Assembly (NCBI RefSeq): GCF_030253575.1
Contig: NC_080567.1
Span: 16,681,001 to 16,745,000, forward strand
From: Rhododendron vialii
Taxonomy: Eukaryota; Streptophyta; Magnoliopsida; Ericales; Ericaceae
DNA: 64,000 bases
Direction of reading: 5' to 3'
Every line of letters begins with the position of its first letter. Position 1 is the stretch's first letter. Under the pieces are notes generated by a model. That model was not told the DNA's origin, ran no database searches, and was given only the letters and a program-made list of their open reading frames with translations. Below are positions 22,576 through 34,189 of this stretch, one piece after another. The position numbers and the translations under genes are program-made.

Positions 22576-23111
22576 ATGCTAAATTTCTCTTGCATTGCTG
22601 TTTGTATTCATTTGCTTCTTTTTCTTTCCTTGAAGAAAAACCATTCCAAGCTTATTGAATTATGCTCTGAGTCCATGAACCCTCATTGGTGCCTCCATTT
22701 GATGATCAACGACTTGCGAACTGCAAGAAGTAAAAGTCCCGTTTTCACAGAGGTCGCAATTGACTTAGCGTGTATCTTGTCCAAGAAAATTCACAAGGAG
22801 ATAATTCTGCTCACAACAAGACAAAAGACTCCGAGTTGAAGTTTTAGTACAACTCGAGTGCCAAAAATTATGAGGATCCCATCAGAGACCTCGAACAAAG
22901 CAAGAAACTCTTCAAGAATAACAATGATAACAAGCAGATAGAGATTCAGGTGAATGATGTCGTGGAAGAAGTTCGCTGTAATCTGTCCTTAACAGTAAAA
23001 CACAAAAGCATAATCACAATTAAGCTCAAAATCAATGTTCCAAGGAAACCACAGAAGAAATACAAACAGAAGGGTGATTTGGATATGCAAATTTGCCTCC
23101 AATGTGATTAG
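22576..23111 (+). pseudogene. pectin methylesterase/invertase inhibitor (PMEI) remnant
   Basis: A single-exon reading frame begins with a hydrophobic signal-like segment (MLNFSCIAVCIHLLLFLSL). It continues LIELCSESMNPHWCLHL, which matches the family's first disulfide pair (C..T..P..C), then the AIDLACILSKKIHKEI helix. A TGA at 22837 and a frame change follow. The second half, from 22851, resumes with NYEDPIRDLEQSKKLF and NDVVEEVRCNLS, the end of the four-helix bundle; the cysteine before the NY motif is missing. Working members are secreted apoplastic inhibitors of pectin methylesterase or invertase. This copy has an internal stop and a frameshift and is probably dead. Confidence 0.75.
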
Positions 23112-23829
23112 AGAACGAATACAAGAAATACTTCATTTCTCGCACAATTTTCTGGATGCAGAAAATGATATAAAACAAAGGAATACAAAGAATACTCACG
23201 ACTTTTCAGTTTAAAGAGAAAATTAGGTACTCACCCAAACAGATACCATCAATGTAACAATATCCTCAAAAAATCTATTTGGGTATGTCAGCATGAGAGA
23301 CTTCTTGCCGATCGCACTAAACGTGCAGAAGTCCGCTGATGAAGATACTCGCTCCGGGTTCTCTTTGTTCGGTTCCACAATCAATCCCAGATCCATCCAT
23401 TTGAGGGAGGTCATATTCCGCGAGCTACTTAAGTCAGGACAATGTCCTGGTCTTGCTTCCTGCTTGGACTATTGATGCGTAGTTCAGACAAATAGACGTA
23501 GCTTGCTAAACGGCTTGCTTGTTTCGGTTCCTGTGACTTCTGTTGTACAGGTTCCGATTGTCCTATAGGATGAACGATTGAGATTACTACAATAAACATA
23601 CAATGGGGCTCACAATGTGTTGCGAAAACCATGAATTTTCACCTCATCCAGAGAGAATTTAAACTCTTTCTTGTATTGTACTGTACTATTTTTGAAAGAA
23701 TAGTGTTCTACAAAAATAAATTCTCTCTATTTTTTTTGTCTAATTTTTCCTCTTAATTATTTTCTCTTCCCATTCTTTGCTTCCCTCATTTTTCAATTAA
23801 GTCCGTCGGTTTAGTTATATTTGTTCTGG

Positions 23830-24010
23830 TCATAATTTATTTATAGTACATCAGTAGGTCAGAAGGTTGGAGGTTAGTAAGTTAGTTCACCGGAGATTTA
23901 GAGGCTGTGCATAGTCCTGAACCCTTCCATATTCCTTGTGGAGCTCGAACTCCTGCCTCCACTGAGAAAGACTTGGGATCTCGCTGCTCAATTGGTTTAG
24001 TTTGAAACTC
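23830..24010 (-). mobile_element. possible tRNA-derived SINE
   Basis: On the minus strand AAACCAATTGAGCAGCG resembles a box A and, about 35 bp on, GGAGTTCGAGCTCC is a good box B, followed by a body of about 100 bp toward 23830. Ends and target duplication are not defined. Confidence 0.45.
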
Positions 24011-24380
24011 TTGAAAAATGAGGGAAGCGAAGGATGGGATGAGAAAATAATTTGGCTTTGCTAAACCTCCATCCATTAGGTAGAGGATAATATACACATA
24101 ATTTCAAACAAATTTGAATATTAATGCATATCTCATAGATATGAATATACCATCACAAATATTAATACATCTTTTTCGGATATCAATATACTCTTTTACC
24201 TATTATCCTATAGTCTTTTGGATCGACGTTAGAATAACCTTTGAAATATTAATGCAAATATTTTAGGCAGCTTATTTTATTTGTTAATTCCACTGCCACT
24301 TTTGTTTTTATCAGATAGGGAAGGTGAGAGGACAGGTCATCGGCAAAAGTGAGGGAACTGCGATCTTCCCAGACTCCTAA

Positions 24381-24383
<3 letters not shown>

Positions 24384-24411
<28 letters not shown>
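24384..24411. repeat. (CT)n tract in a 5' leader
   Basis: About 14 CT units end 12 bases before the ATG of the GeBP gene, so the tract probably lies in its 5' UTR. CT/GA tracts near plant start sites are known targets of BASIC PENTACYSTEINE (GAGA-binding) proteins; that use here is inference. Confidence 0.85.
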
Positions 24412-24414
<3 letters not shown>

Positions 24415-24423
24415 CCATATTCG

Positions 24424-25728
24424 ATGGGTCAAAAAAAGATAGTCCGGAAGAACCGAGCTCCACTGGAAGACCCTCCTTCCGATCCGTCTTCTTCATCATC
24501 ATTACAAGAAGATGAACAACTCACCGACCAAGAAGAAGAAGAAAACCACTATCAAGAACCAACCAAAGAAACACCAGAATCTGAATCTTCCGAAGACGAA
24601 GAAGAACAAGAAGTTCAAGAAGTAGAAGAAAAGGTAGAGAAAACTAAACCCTCTGTTAAAAAACCCATCACTCCAGCAAAACCACAACACCCTCAGTCGT
24701 CGGACTCCGACCCGGGATCTGATTCGGAGACCCATTTGGGCTCTCCGACTTTCACGAAGTCCATCGCTTCCAAGCCCAAGAAACCCACCTCTTCTAAACG
24801 CCTCATGCAAGAGTTTGAAAAGACTGCTAACCTGTCACAAAAGAAAAAGAAGTCCAAGGTGGTTGAGGAGGAGGAGAAGAAGTATGTCGGCGCGATTAAC
24901 AGGTTGTGGAGCGAGAAGGATGAGGTTTTGATACTGAAGGGATTGATTGACTTTCAGTCCAAGAACGGTTCCGACACGTATCCGGATATGGGTGAGTTTC
25001 ATGAACTAATCAAGGAATCTCTTAGTGTTGATGTTTCCAAAAATCAGTTTGTGGATAAGATTAGGAAGCTGAAGAGAAAGTACAATATCAATGTTGAGAA
25101 AGCAGTTTTCTCACGGCCCCATGAACGCAAGTGTTTAGAACTTTCAAATAAGATATGGGGTGGGGGAAGGGAGAAGAATGGGATTGATGGGAATGAGAAG
25201 ACCGTCAAGCTTGGCGATTCTGTTGTTGTGCCTAAAGAAAATGATGGGAAGGAGGGTGCATTGGGAGATGAGAATAAAGATGGAGTTGATGGGAATGGGG
25301 AGAGTAACGAAGTTGATGAGAATGGGAAGAGTAGTCGAAGTAAAAGAGCGAGAAAGACTGATTCGGTAGCTTTGCCTAAAGGAAATGGGAAAGAGGAGGT
25401 TGCATTGGGAAAGAAATTGAAAGGAGGAAAAATGAAGGATATGGAAGTTGATGAAGTGGGGGACTTCTGGGCAATGCACCCGTGCTTGAAAGAGTCGTTG
25501 GAGATGGAGACGGAGACAGGGATGCCTTCCGATTTGTTAAGGAAGAATCCTGTGAGGAGATTTTTGAAGGAAAATATGAGTACAATTGGGAACGAAAAGA
25601 CGATGGAGCTGGAGAAGAAGTGGAAGAATTTGCGTGCTGCTGAAGTTACTTTAGCTCTAAAGCGGGGGGAATTGATGAACGAGCAGACAAAGCTGGTGTT
25701 GGATGCAACGAATGCTTCAAAGGATTAA
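24424..25728 (+). CDS. GeBP/STOREKEEPER-like (DUF573) transcription factor
   Basis: A single-exon gene of 434 residues. The first 155 residues are low-complexity, acidic and proline/serine-rich (QEDEQLTDQEEEENHYQEP) with a basic KRLMQEF...KKKKSK patch that may act as nuclear signal. Residues about 160-246 form the DUF573 DNA-binding domain: RLWSEKDEVLILKGLIDF, then SKNQFVDKIRKLKRKY and ending LSNKIWG. A Gly/Asn/Lys-rich linker leads to a conserved C-terminal part (FWAMHPCLKESLE) and a probable coiled coil at about 392-434 (MELEKKWKNLRAAEV). Family members are plant nuclear regulators, linked to cytokinin responses and trichome expression in Arabidopsis and to the patatin promoter in potato. 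I chose the ATG at 24424; the frame stays open upstream only through a GTG and the CT tract. The frame is intact, with no transposon inside. Confidence 0.92.
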   Translation: MGQKKIVRKNRAPLEDPPSDPSSSSSLQEDEQLTDQEEEENHYQEPTKETPESESSEDEEEQEVQEVEEKVEKTKPSVKKPITPAKPQHPQSSDSDPGSDSETHLGSPTFTKSIASKPKKPTSSKRLMQEFEKTANLSQKKKKSKVVEEEEKKYVGAINRLWSEKDEVLILKGLIDFQSKNGSDTYPDMGEFHELIKESLSVDVSKNQFVDKIRKLKRKYNINVEKAVFSRPHERKCLELSNKIWGGGREKNGIDGNEKTVKLGDSVVVPKENDGKEGALGDENKDGVDGNGESNEVDENGKSSRSKRARKTDSVALPKGNGKEEVALGKKLKGGKMKDMEVDEVGDFWAMHPCLKESLEMETETGMPSDLLRKNPVRRFLKENMSTIGNEKTMELEKKWKNLRAAEVTLALKRGELMNEQTKLVLDATNASKD

Positions 25729-27339
25729 GGTTTTGTATTATTGAATCACTGGTGAAATGTTATGCTTCTGATGATGGTTATGGGGCATTTTTTTGGTTAA
25801 ATCCACCGGTGTTTTTGGAATTTTAGCTAAAGTTACTACATGTCTGGTCCTAGGTAGCAACTAATCGTAGCCATGAAGTGTTGGATGATCTTATTTCATA
25901 TGGTTTATGTTAATATTACTAGTTTTGTTACATATGCATCTCGCATATTTCACGGATAATATATGCCGTTGTACACGGCTGTAGTGGTATCTAACTTCTG
26001 ATTCATGTTTACATTTCTGATTTTGTTGATGAAAAACTTGAAATATGCCGGAATTAATTAGGATTTTTTTCTTAAGTTTGAAGTAAACTTCTGAGTTATC
26101 GATTAGTGTCATGCTTTGTAGATTTAAGAGGTCTCTTATCCAATGGATTTATTTCACTCTTGATTGTTGAGCATTTTGTTCAAGATTGGAGGAGTGAATC
26201 TGTAAACACAACACATCAATGCGACACTTCCTCATCGGTGATCGAACATTACTACTGAACTGATTACCAATGAGGCCGTGGCACATTCGGATGTTGTACA
26301 AATTCTTGTGTAACTCATCGTGCAAAAAAAAGAAAAGGAAGAAATAAATGCTGGAGTTAATTCAGCATTTCAGCATTTCATCATTGTATCCTTCTTAACT
26401 TTTATCTTCAGCTTTGATAGCTATTTTTCTCCTTGTGTAAGTATTCAGCATATGGTTCAAGTTGGTTTGTCGTCATTGACAAATGGTTTATGAAGTGAGT
26501 GGGAGCATGTGTCGAGGATCTCTTTCGCACACAATCATTCTGGTTGCGTGCAATGGTAGAAAAAACATATCCCAAAATCTGCTGTTCTAGGTATGGTTCC
26601 CCTTAGGAATTAGTGGCGAAACCAACATCGGAGAAGGCAGAAAAGGAAGTTCGGTTTGGTCATTCATCTTCTGCTTGGATTTGCCCTTACTTATTTTTGT
26701 AAGTGTCTAAAGTAGTAATATTTATTCTTGTCATTGACGTTTCCCTATTCCTGTCACAGTGCATCTGGTTCGATGGAGGGGGAGGAGAGAGCATTCTAGA
26801 TGCCTTTGTTTGATGAGCACATCTTGGAGGATGTCCAAGATTTTGCGATGATCGATGAGGAAGGAGCGTTGGTGGAGAAGGATTCACAGACTGAGTTGGG
26901 GGCAAACCATAGGTGGTGATAGTAATGCAGTAAACCAAGACTGTGGCTGTAAGAATCGTGTATTTAAAAATAAGAAAAAGAGGGGAAAAAAGAAGAAGAA
27001 TAGGAGAGAGAAAGCGAGTTCGGGGCAAAAGTGGCATATATTAACTGGTTCTTGTTCTCTGATAACTTCACTTGTTTATTTATACGCATGAAGAAGAAAA
27101 AATTAACTGTCTCAGCAAAATACTCCCTTATACTGTCTACATTATGTGTTGTGCGATCCAAGAACAACGCAATTGACTTGAATTCTAATATCAAGTTAGT
27201 GCGTTTGTGGCTTTCTCTGTCCGCTACAAAGTACAATTTTAGCAAAAGAAAGCATCGGTTTTTTGGCCTGTGCCCTGTGTTTGGTGTTGGGGAAAGGGTG
27301 TTAATGGTCGCATTCTTTTGAATTTGATATCATTTGCAG
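25729..27339. other. 3' flank and intergenic stretch
   Basis: 3' flank of the GeBP gene followed by AT-rich DNA. A short open frame at 26800-26922 (MPLFDEHILEDVQDFAMIDE) has gene-like composition but was not recognised. Confidence 0.4.
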
Positions 27340-27658
27340 GTTGTTTCAAACCTTTGTAAATGCTTGAAAGAGAAAACGACATATCTCTTGTGCACTGCCA
27401 TGGGCTGCCTTGGTGTTTCTGCTTTGATACATCTCGTTAAAGAGGTATATCACTTGATTCATTTCCATTTCCATTTCACTTGATATAGTTATTCTGATGT
27501 CATTATCAAATATGCTGAAAGATAGATTTCAAATGAAATTGATGCATTACTTAGACTTTGACTTGAGAGTTGCAGATAAGGTGTTATGGACATATTGAAG
27601 TTAGAGTTAGCAGCTTGGTTGAAAAGGAAGAGGATACAAAAAAACCACAAAACTTCAG
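27340..27658 (+). other. two unrecognised exon-like segments
   Basis: 27340-27444 is open, framed by TTTGCAG and GTATAT, and reads VVSNLCKCLKEKTTYLL then CTAMGCLGVSALIHLVKE. 27576-27658 is framed by GTTGCAG and GTTATT and reads IRCYGHIEVRVSSLVEKEED. The composition looks like real protein, with alternating hydrophobic and basic residues, but I cannot name a family. No start or terminal exon was found, so this may be a fragment of a dead gene. Confidence 0.35.
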
Positions 27659-27659
27659 G

Positions 27660-29992
27660 TTATTGTTAAGTGTGTGTAAAATGCATATTGTTTTCCCAGT
27701 GCATTCAATATTGGCACTTCTCATAAGTAGTTCATGTTTGTTTCCAGTGTGTCCCGGTCGATTGGGGTCGACGATATGAATCTTTTTTATCCATTAAGGA
27801 TAATTACTCGGTATCCTTTTTTATTAACACATCTCATCTCAATTCATGGCTCACTGTTCACCTATAATTTTCAGATATGTATTTATTGAATTTATAAGTC
27901 AAGGATATAGCTGTTGTTGCTTATTTTGTGCTTTTCTTCTGTTTTCACATTTTTAGTTGGTTTCAACGTGTTTTGGTTTTGGATTACTAGTGAATAAAAG
28001 TCGCAGGTCGATTATTGAATTTATCATGTTTTTGGATTACTCAGTTTTTTTTTTTTAAATTATTGAACGGCTTGGATTATCCGTGTGGGATCCAGAGTGG
28101 GCCCCACGTGCCTGTTAATACCCCATCGGTATGAATTTCATCGGCCCCAATAGATGGGTTCCTCTTATAAACTTGTCAGACTTCCCGATGTGGGAAGCCC
28201 GCCCACATTGAAGGTCCAAGAGCCTTGCCAACTCACAAGAGTGGTGGGTACCATGACGTGCCAAAAAATCCCAACATGACATGGCATGTCTGGGCGTCAT
28301 ATATATTTTTATTATCATAAAGCATGGGACTCACTGTAAGACTACATCCAGACAATTGCTTTTTTGATTGAAATCAAATGCGGCTGTGGAAAACCACATT
28401 TTTCTTAGTTTGACATTCGAATCATTGAAACTAATCAGGAATGACGACTAATGTTCCGTGTGTTGGAGACCTATAACGTCTTCCATTCATTATATTATTC
28501 TGTTCTCAACTACGTTTTCGATTGTTTATTTGCCGTTTATGTTCTCCACGAGATAAACAGTGTCAAAGATAGATTGAACTGAACTCTGAAAGATGCATAA
28601 TCGGATGCATAATCGGAGATGATCAAAGTGAATTTGTTCTTATGAAAATAGATTTGGTCACACAGTATCAAACCCATTATAGCAAAGATTAAATTCACTC
28701 CCGACGACGAAGGGTCGTCCCCGACGGAAAAGGAAAAGGATTCTCACTCCATTGCTCAACAGGTCTGCTTCAGTGCTTCTCTCTCTCTCTCTTAAGGTAT
28801 TCTTGGTCGATTTTCCTTTGAGATGTTGCCTGATTAATTAATTAATTAAACAAAACTTTGCATTATATTCCGAGTGAATCAATACACACATGCTTGTAGC
28901 TCATTAAAGTTTCAAACCAAGCATGAATAAGTTACTACTAGGCTCGTCTGGCTCGTGATATATGGAAAATTCAAACTAATGAGATGGGCACGTGTTCGGT
29001 TCTATTAAAGCTCCCCTATGAGATGGGCTCCTCTCAAGGTTGAACATATTTTAGGTGCTCGTGAATCGATGCACACACGCTTGTTTGCTTGTGTGTGTGT
29101 GATACTGGCGTTTATGATGAGAAGAAGATTCAGACAATCCAATAAAAATCCCTTAAGAAATCGGTATGAAGAAAGATTATTCGAGTCTATTTGCAACAAT
29201 GAAACGTGAGATAAGTGAACAAAGATGTCCAGTTCTCGAAAAGAAAGCTCTGAAATGACAGTGAAAGCAAATTGAAAAGATGGCTTAACTCTTGAGCAAA
29301 TTACATTCTACAAAGTTGCTTGCTTTTTACATTTTCGGCACAGAAAAGTTTCATTCCGGGGACATTGGGTAATTAATTCAAACAACCACTAAATAAGCGT
29401 ATAAACAATCATTTCAATGATGCTTCAGATTAAGCCATTGCTGACAACACCATAACAATAACTACTCGAAAGGAAAAGACATAACTTGAACCTCACAGGC
29501 TCACATTTTAAAAACATTTGAAATCCTCGAAATGGATAATCTAAGGATAATACAACCATGAATGGGCTACAACCTGATTCACCAACATTTTTTACCGTCA
29601 GAACTTCAGGAATGCACTGTAGGAATAGTTTATGCGGTAACTGTAGGAAGCAGGGGAATATACTTGATTGGCTCAAACTAAGATATGAATGATAAATATT
29701 CTCTTTTCTGAAATAGGAACAAATCGCTAAGTGAATTGTAAGATACGGTTATGCAGATGTGATTGGACATATGGTAGCACCACAAACTTCCCTGGAGTTT
29801 GTTGCAACTTCTGAAGTATTGCAATTGCAGGTGTTTATAGTTTGGAAGTACTTACACCGGGCTTAAATTGAATGATGTCTTCAAACCAAACACATTGCCC
29901 AAAAGATTGTCTCGTTGACATCGAAGGTTTCCCCTAAACCTATGTCCTCGCCTTTGGGTCCATCTAGGGTTTCGACTCTGGACCTTCCTAGG
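27660..29992. other. intergenic stretch
   Basis: No gene recognised. The part 28070-28310 (GGGCCCCACGTG; CCCGATGTGGGAAGCC) resembles LTR or TRIM text but has no ends I can define. Confidence 0.4.
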
Positions 29993-29997
29993 GTTTC

Positions 29998-31482
29998 TGT
30001 AGACATGTAAAATTTACTGTCAATCACAAGTTGCCACATGTTGCGAGATCTAGTAAATAGGGCATGGTAAATGGCCAATCAAATGTTGCCATGTGTCTCA
30101 AGGTCAAAAGTCAAGATGATGCGTATAAGCCAATCAAATGGTGCCACGTGTCAAAGTGACATTATTTTATTAAGCTCGGCCAATCAAATTAAGTCACTTG
30201 GTAAAATAATAATTGTGTTTCTTTTCACAAATAATTGTCTTTCTTAACATAAAAGAAAGAAGGATAATTATTGAATTTTAATTACTCCCTCCGTCCCAAA
30301 TTGTTTGTCCGGTCCGCAAAACGATAACTTAAAAATAATGCAATTTTTTCAAGTAAAAATTCAAATTTTTTTCATAAATTAAAAATACTCATTGATATCT
30401 AGTAAGTTGTTGAAATTTTTTTTATTTTTTCTTGCAAAAATTGTATTATTTTTTACACTCCGTTTTGCGGACCGGACAATCATTTTGGGACGGAGGGAGT
30501 ATTTCTTTTACACTAAAAGAAAAAAGTAATAATTAAAGGGTGATCAATATGAAGGAAGCAGAGATTGGTTATGACTTTTCATCTTACATCTTTATAAATA
30601 GATAGAGGTGCTCTCCTCTCATATTTTTCCATTAGCACTTTGAAGCACACAAGCTCTAGAGCTCTGAAGATCAAAGCCCTCAGCCCTCAAGCCCTTCAAA
30701 AGTCTTCGGTCTTGAAGTCTGCATCCAGTTCATCCAGTTCTTTGTTCTTCAGATCAGTTCATCCAGTTCTTTGTTCTTCAGATCAAAGCCTCCGAAGAAC
30801 ATTCAAGTCAAGTCGACGGTTCTTCAGATCAAAGCTTAAAAGCCCTGAAGAATGCTCAAGTCAAATCTCCATCATCAAATCCAAACTCCAGAACTCTGAA
30901 GATCAAAGCCTCCAAGCCCACACAAGTCAAATCTCCATCATCAAATCCAAACTCCAAACTCCAGAACTCTGAAGATCAAAGCCTCCAAGCCCACACGCAA
31001 TCTTCTGGAGTTCCTTCTGGAGTTCTGAAGATCAAAGCTGCAATGGCCCTTCAGAATCTTTCAAGTCCACATTAAGCTAGATGCTCTTCAGTTCAAAGTA
31101 TCCAAGCCCTAAAGAATGTTCAAGCCAAATCCACCAATCATCAGTCTCCTGCTACCGAATTGAAGAAGATCTTAAAGGTCGATTTGTTCAAAAGCCCTCG
31201 AATTGGAGAAGATCAAGCAATTCAACTTGAGAAGAAGCTTCAAAGCCCTCAAGTCAAAGCCCAACAAAGTCGTCATCATCTTTGCAAAAACTGCAGAAGA
31301 TATCGCCGTTCAAATCGAGATCAAGCTGTCAACATTTCAACATCCGAAGAGAAGAATCAGAGGATTGATTTTCTTTGAAAATTTGCATCAGCGATTGTAA
31401 CCCTAAATTTCTCAAATTAATAAAATTGACTTATTCAGCATCTTTCTGTCTTTTTTTGTAGACTCGAATTTTGCGTGATACA
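29998..31482 (+). mobile_element. solo LTR, about 1.49 kb
   Basis: Begins TGTAGACATG, ends GCGTGATACA and is flanked by the 5-bp duplication GTTTC. An alternative right end nine bases on has the same flank. A TATA box (TTTATAAATAGATAG) lies near 30592, and AATAAAATTGAC near 31420 may be the polyadenylation region, so the orientation is plus. The part after the TATA box is made of degenerate repeats around CTCTGAAGATCAAAGCC. A Stowaway MITE sits inside. No coding region, so a fossil solo LTR of undetermined family. Confidence 0.78.
30285..30499. mobile_element. Stowaway MITE, 215 bp
   Basis: The ends CTCCCTCCGTCCC and GGGACGGAGGGAG are flanked by TA, the Tc1/mariner signature. Both arms share GGTCCGCAAAACG. 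Nested in a solo LTR and therefore younger. The copy at 49498-49712 has the same length. Confidence 0.92.
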
Positions 31483-32262
31483 GTTTCGACAGTTTCGACT
31501 CTGGAACAAGGTTACCTTGATCACTTGATCCTGGGGGAAACAGTTCCCTCTTTGATGTGCGACAGATTACGGACTTGAATGCTGAGAATATTCAGTTGAA
31601 ACTTCTTTTGGCTAGGTCTAGCCAGTCTACAGAGTTGGGGCTAACCCTTTTTTGAAGAATGTCGTGATTAGTGATAAAAATGTCTCTTGAAGAATGTCGT
31701 GATTAGTGATAAAAATGTCTCTGGTGTGGTTGATAAGGAGTCTTCTACTCCTAATGCTGGTAGAATGAAGCTTGAGTTAATTCTTTCCCCCTACTGTTGA
31801 AAATAATAGGATTGTTGTGTCTCCCTCTGAACAAATTGAACAGCTTGGGTAGTCTAAATGGGAAAAGTGCGTTGTTGGGCACTTCCTGGATAAGAAGTTG
31901 GGTTTTACAGCTGTGAGGAATATTGCAATGAACATATGGGATAAGTTTGGTATTCGTGAAGTGTTTCAAATGAAAAAGGTTTTTTCTTTTTCCTGTTTGA
32001 GGGGGATAAGTTTAGGCAAATATTGGAGTTGGGGCCTTGGCATTTTGGCGGGAAGCTTCTGATCCTGAAGATGTGGCATCCCCACCTCAAGATGGAAAAT
32101 GAGCAACTGTCTAAGATCCCTATTTGGGTCCATTTCTATAATGTACCCTTGGAATTCTGGACTGGGCCTGGTCTTAGTCATATTGCTAGCTCAGTGGGGT
32201 GTCCTTTATATGCAGATCAGTTGACTGAAGCTGGGAAGTGACTAAGTTTTGCAAAAGTTTGT

Positions 32263-33038
32263 ATGGAGGTGGATTGTTTCTCCATCCTTCCTGATTCTTT
32301 TGATTTGAAGTATGCTAATGGGGATGTGGTGGTGATTAAGATTCAGTACCCTTGGCGGCCTCAAGTATGTACTGATTGTAATGTGTTTGGGCATGGGACT
32401 ACAAATTGCCCAAAGAGGATTGGGGTGAGCAAATTGGGGGCCGGTGAAGCTAACGGTTGTAATGGCAAATCTGTGCTGACTAAAAATCAATCTTGGCAGG
32501 TGGTGGACTCTCTTAGGCAAGACTCTGGGACTGGGATTGGGGTTCTTAGCTCTCTGGGGCACCTTCCAAGTGTTCTTGCTTCGACTAGTGAACCTTGTGG
32601 GTTAACAACTCATGACCCTATTGCAGCTGGAGAGTTGGGACAGCAAGGGAGTGGTGTTGAGTTTGTAATTCCTGAAGGTGATGTGCTTGGCCTTTCTCCT
32701 AGGAAGGTTTCTTCTTATGTTAACCGTTCCTCTCCTAAATCTAGGCAAATAGATTTGAGATTCTTATTGCTGCTACTGGTGATGATACTGAATTGCAGGG
32801 TTCTGTGAGAAGGTTTGAGCTTGTGGGCAAGATTTTACCAGATGAATTACCTGCTGACTTGTTTGATGTACATCTTGTAGGTGATGCTAGTGTGAGTGCT
32901 GATATTGATTCTGAGGTTGTTTTTGTTCCTCAGCAGGTGTCCACCTCTCCTCCTAATTTGGGTGATAATCCAGGGGTCGGAAAAGGTGGTGGGAAAGGTC
33001 CCGCTTCTAAGAATGGGAGGAACAAATCCAGGCGTTAA
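32263..33038 (+). pseudogene. LINE ORF1 remnant with zinc knuckle
   Basis: Frames 32263-32808 and 32793-33038 carry the C-terminal half of the gag-like LINE protein: DVVVIKIQYPWRPQVCTDC, a CX2CX4HX4C knuckle for nucleic-acid binding and a low-complexity tail. The DUF4283 region lies upstream in broken frames (31855-32240). Confidence 0.75.
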
Positions 33039-34189
33039 AATTCAGGATTGGATGTTGGAATATTAGGGGACTTAACAATCCCCTAAAACAAAAAGAAGTT
33101 AGGTCTCTTATTTGTTCTCAGAGGCTGAGTTTGTGTGGGGTTTTGGAGGCTAAGGTTAGGAAGGAGAATCTTGATACTATTTGAGTAAGGTGTTTTCCTA
33201 ATTCCTGGTTGATGCTTGAGAACTTTGGAATTCAAGGAATTGCAAGAATTGTTTTAGAATGGGATCCCAGCTCCTTGGATGTTTCTTTGCTATATAGTTC
33301 TGCTCAACTCCTTTGTGTACAAGTAAGGTGTTTAACTACTCATAAAGTGTTTCATGTCTCTGCTGTTTATGGAGCCAATGCTATGGTTGATCGAAGGTCT
33401 CTTTGGGATTCTATGAGGTTGTTGCATTCTTCTTTCAGAGATTTTCCCTGGATCTAGATGGGGGACTTTAATGTTGTTGCTAGAAGCTCTGAACGAGTGG
33501 GGTCGTTTGATGCTACTGCTGCTGCTGAATTTCGTAAATGCTTGTTTAATATTAATATGAAGGATTTGATTACTAGGGGAGCTTGGTTTACCTGGTCCAA
33601 CAGACGGGGTGGTGGAGGTGCAAATATGAGTAGGATCGATAGAGTTGTGGTTAATGCTGCTTGGATGGATGCTTTCCCTGAAGCTGAAGCTTTAGCTCAT
33701 TATCCAGGTATCTCTGACCACTGTTCCCTCTTAGTGACTGTGTGTCAGTAGTTTGTTGCAAAAAGCCTTTTCGGTTTTTTAACTTTTGGATGAAGCATCA
33801 CAAGTTTAAGAGTTTGGTGTCTGATTCTTGGGTTCAGCCTGTCTCTGGGTCTGCTATGTTACGATTATCTTTGAAACTCAAACGGTTGAAACCTGTTCTC
33901 TGGGACTTAAATGCAAACTGTTTTTCCAACATTTCTGGGAGAGTGGGGGATGCTAGGCAGACTATGGAAACCCTTCAAGACCTGTGTAACCAGAATATTG
34001 GGGATGATAATCTTAGGTTTCAAGAGAAAGAGGCTGTTAGGGTGTTTATGGAGTTGAGTGTTGCTGAGGAGTCTTTTAAAAAACAAAAATCAAGGGTTAA
34101 TTTGTTAGCCCTGGAAGATCAAAATACTAAATTTTTTCATCATAAAGTTAGTAGCAACAGGATGAGAAACAAGATCTTGAGTTTGGTGA

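Noticed and set aside
24502-25585. minus-strand open frames of 69-111 residues
   Set aside because: Shadows of the GeBP coding sequence with low-complexity composition.
28070-28320. possible TRIM or Cassandra-type element
   Set aside because: No 5S-like promoter segment, no defined ends and no target duplication.
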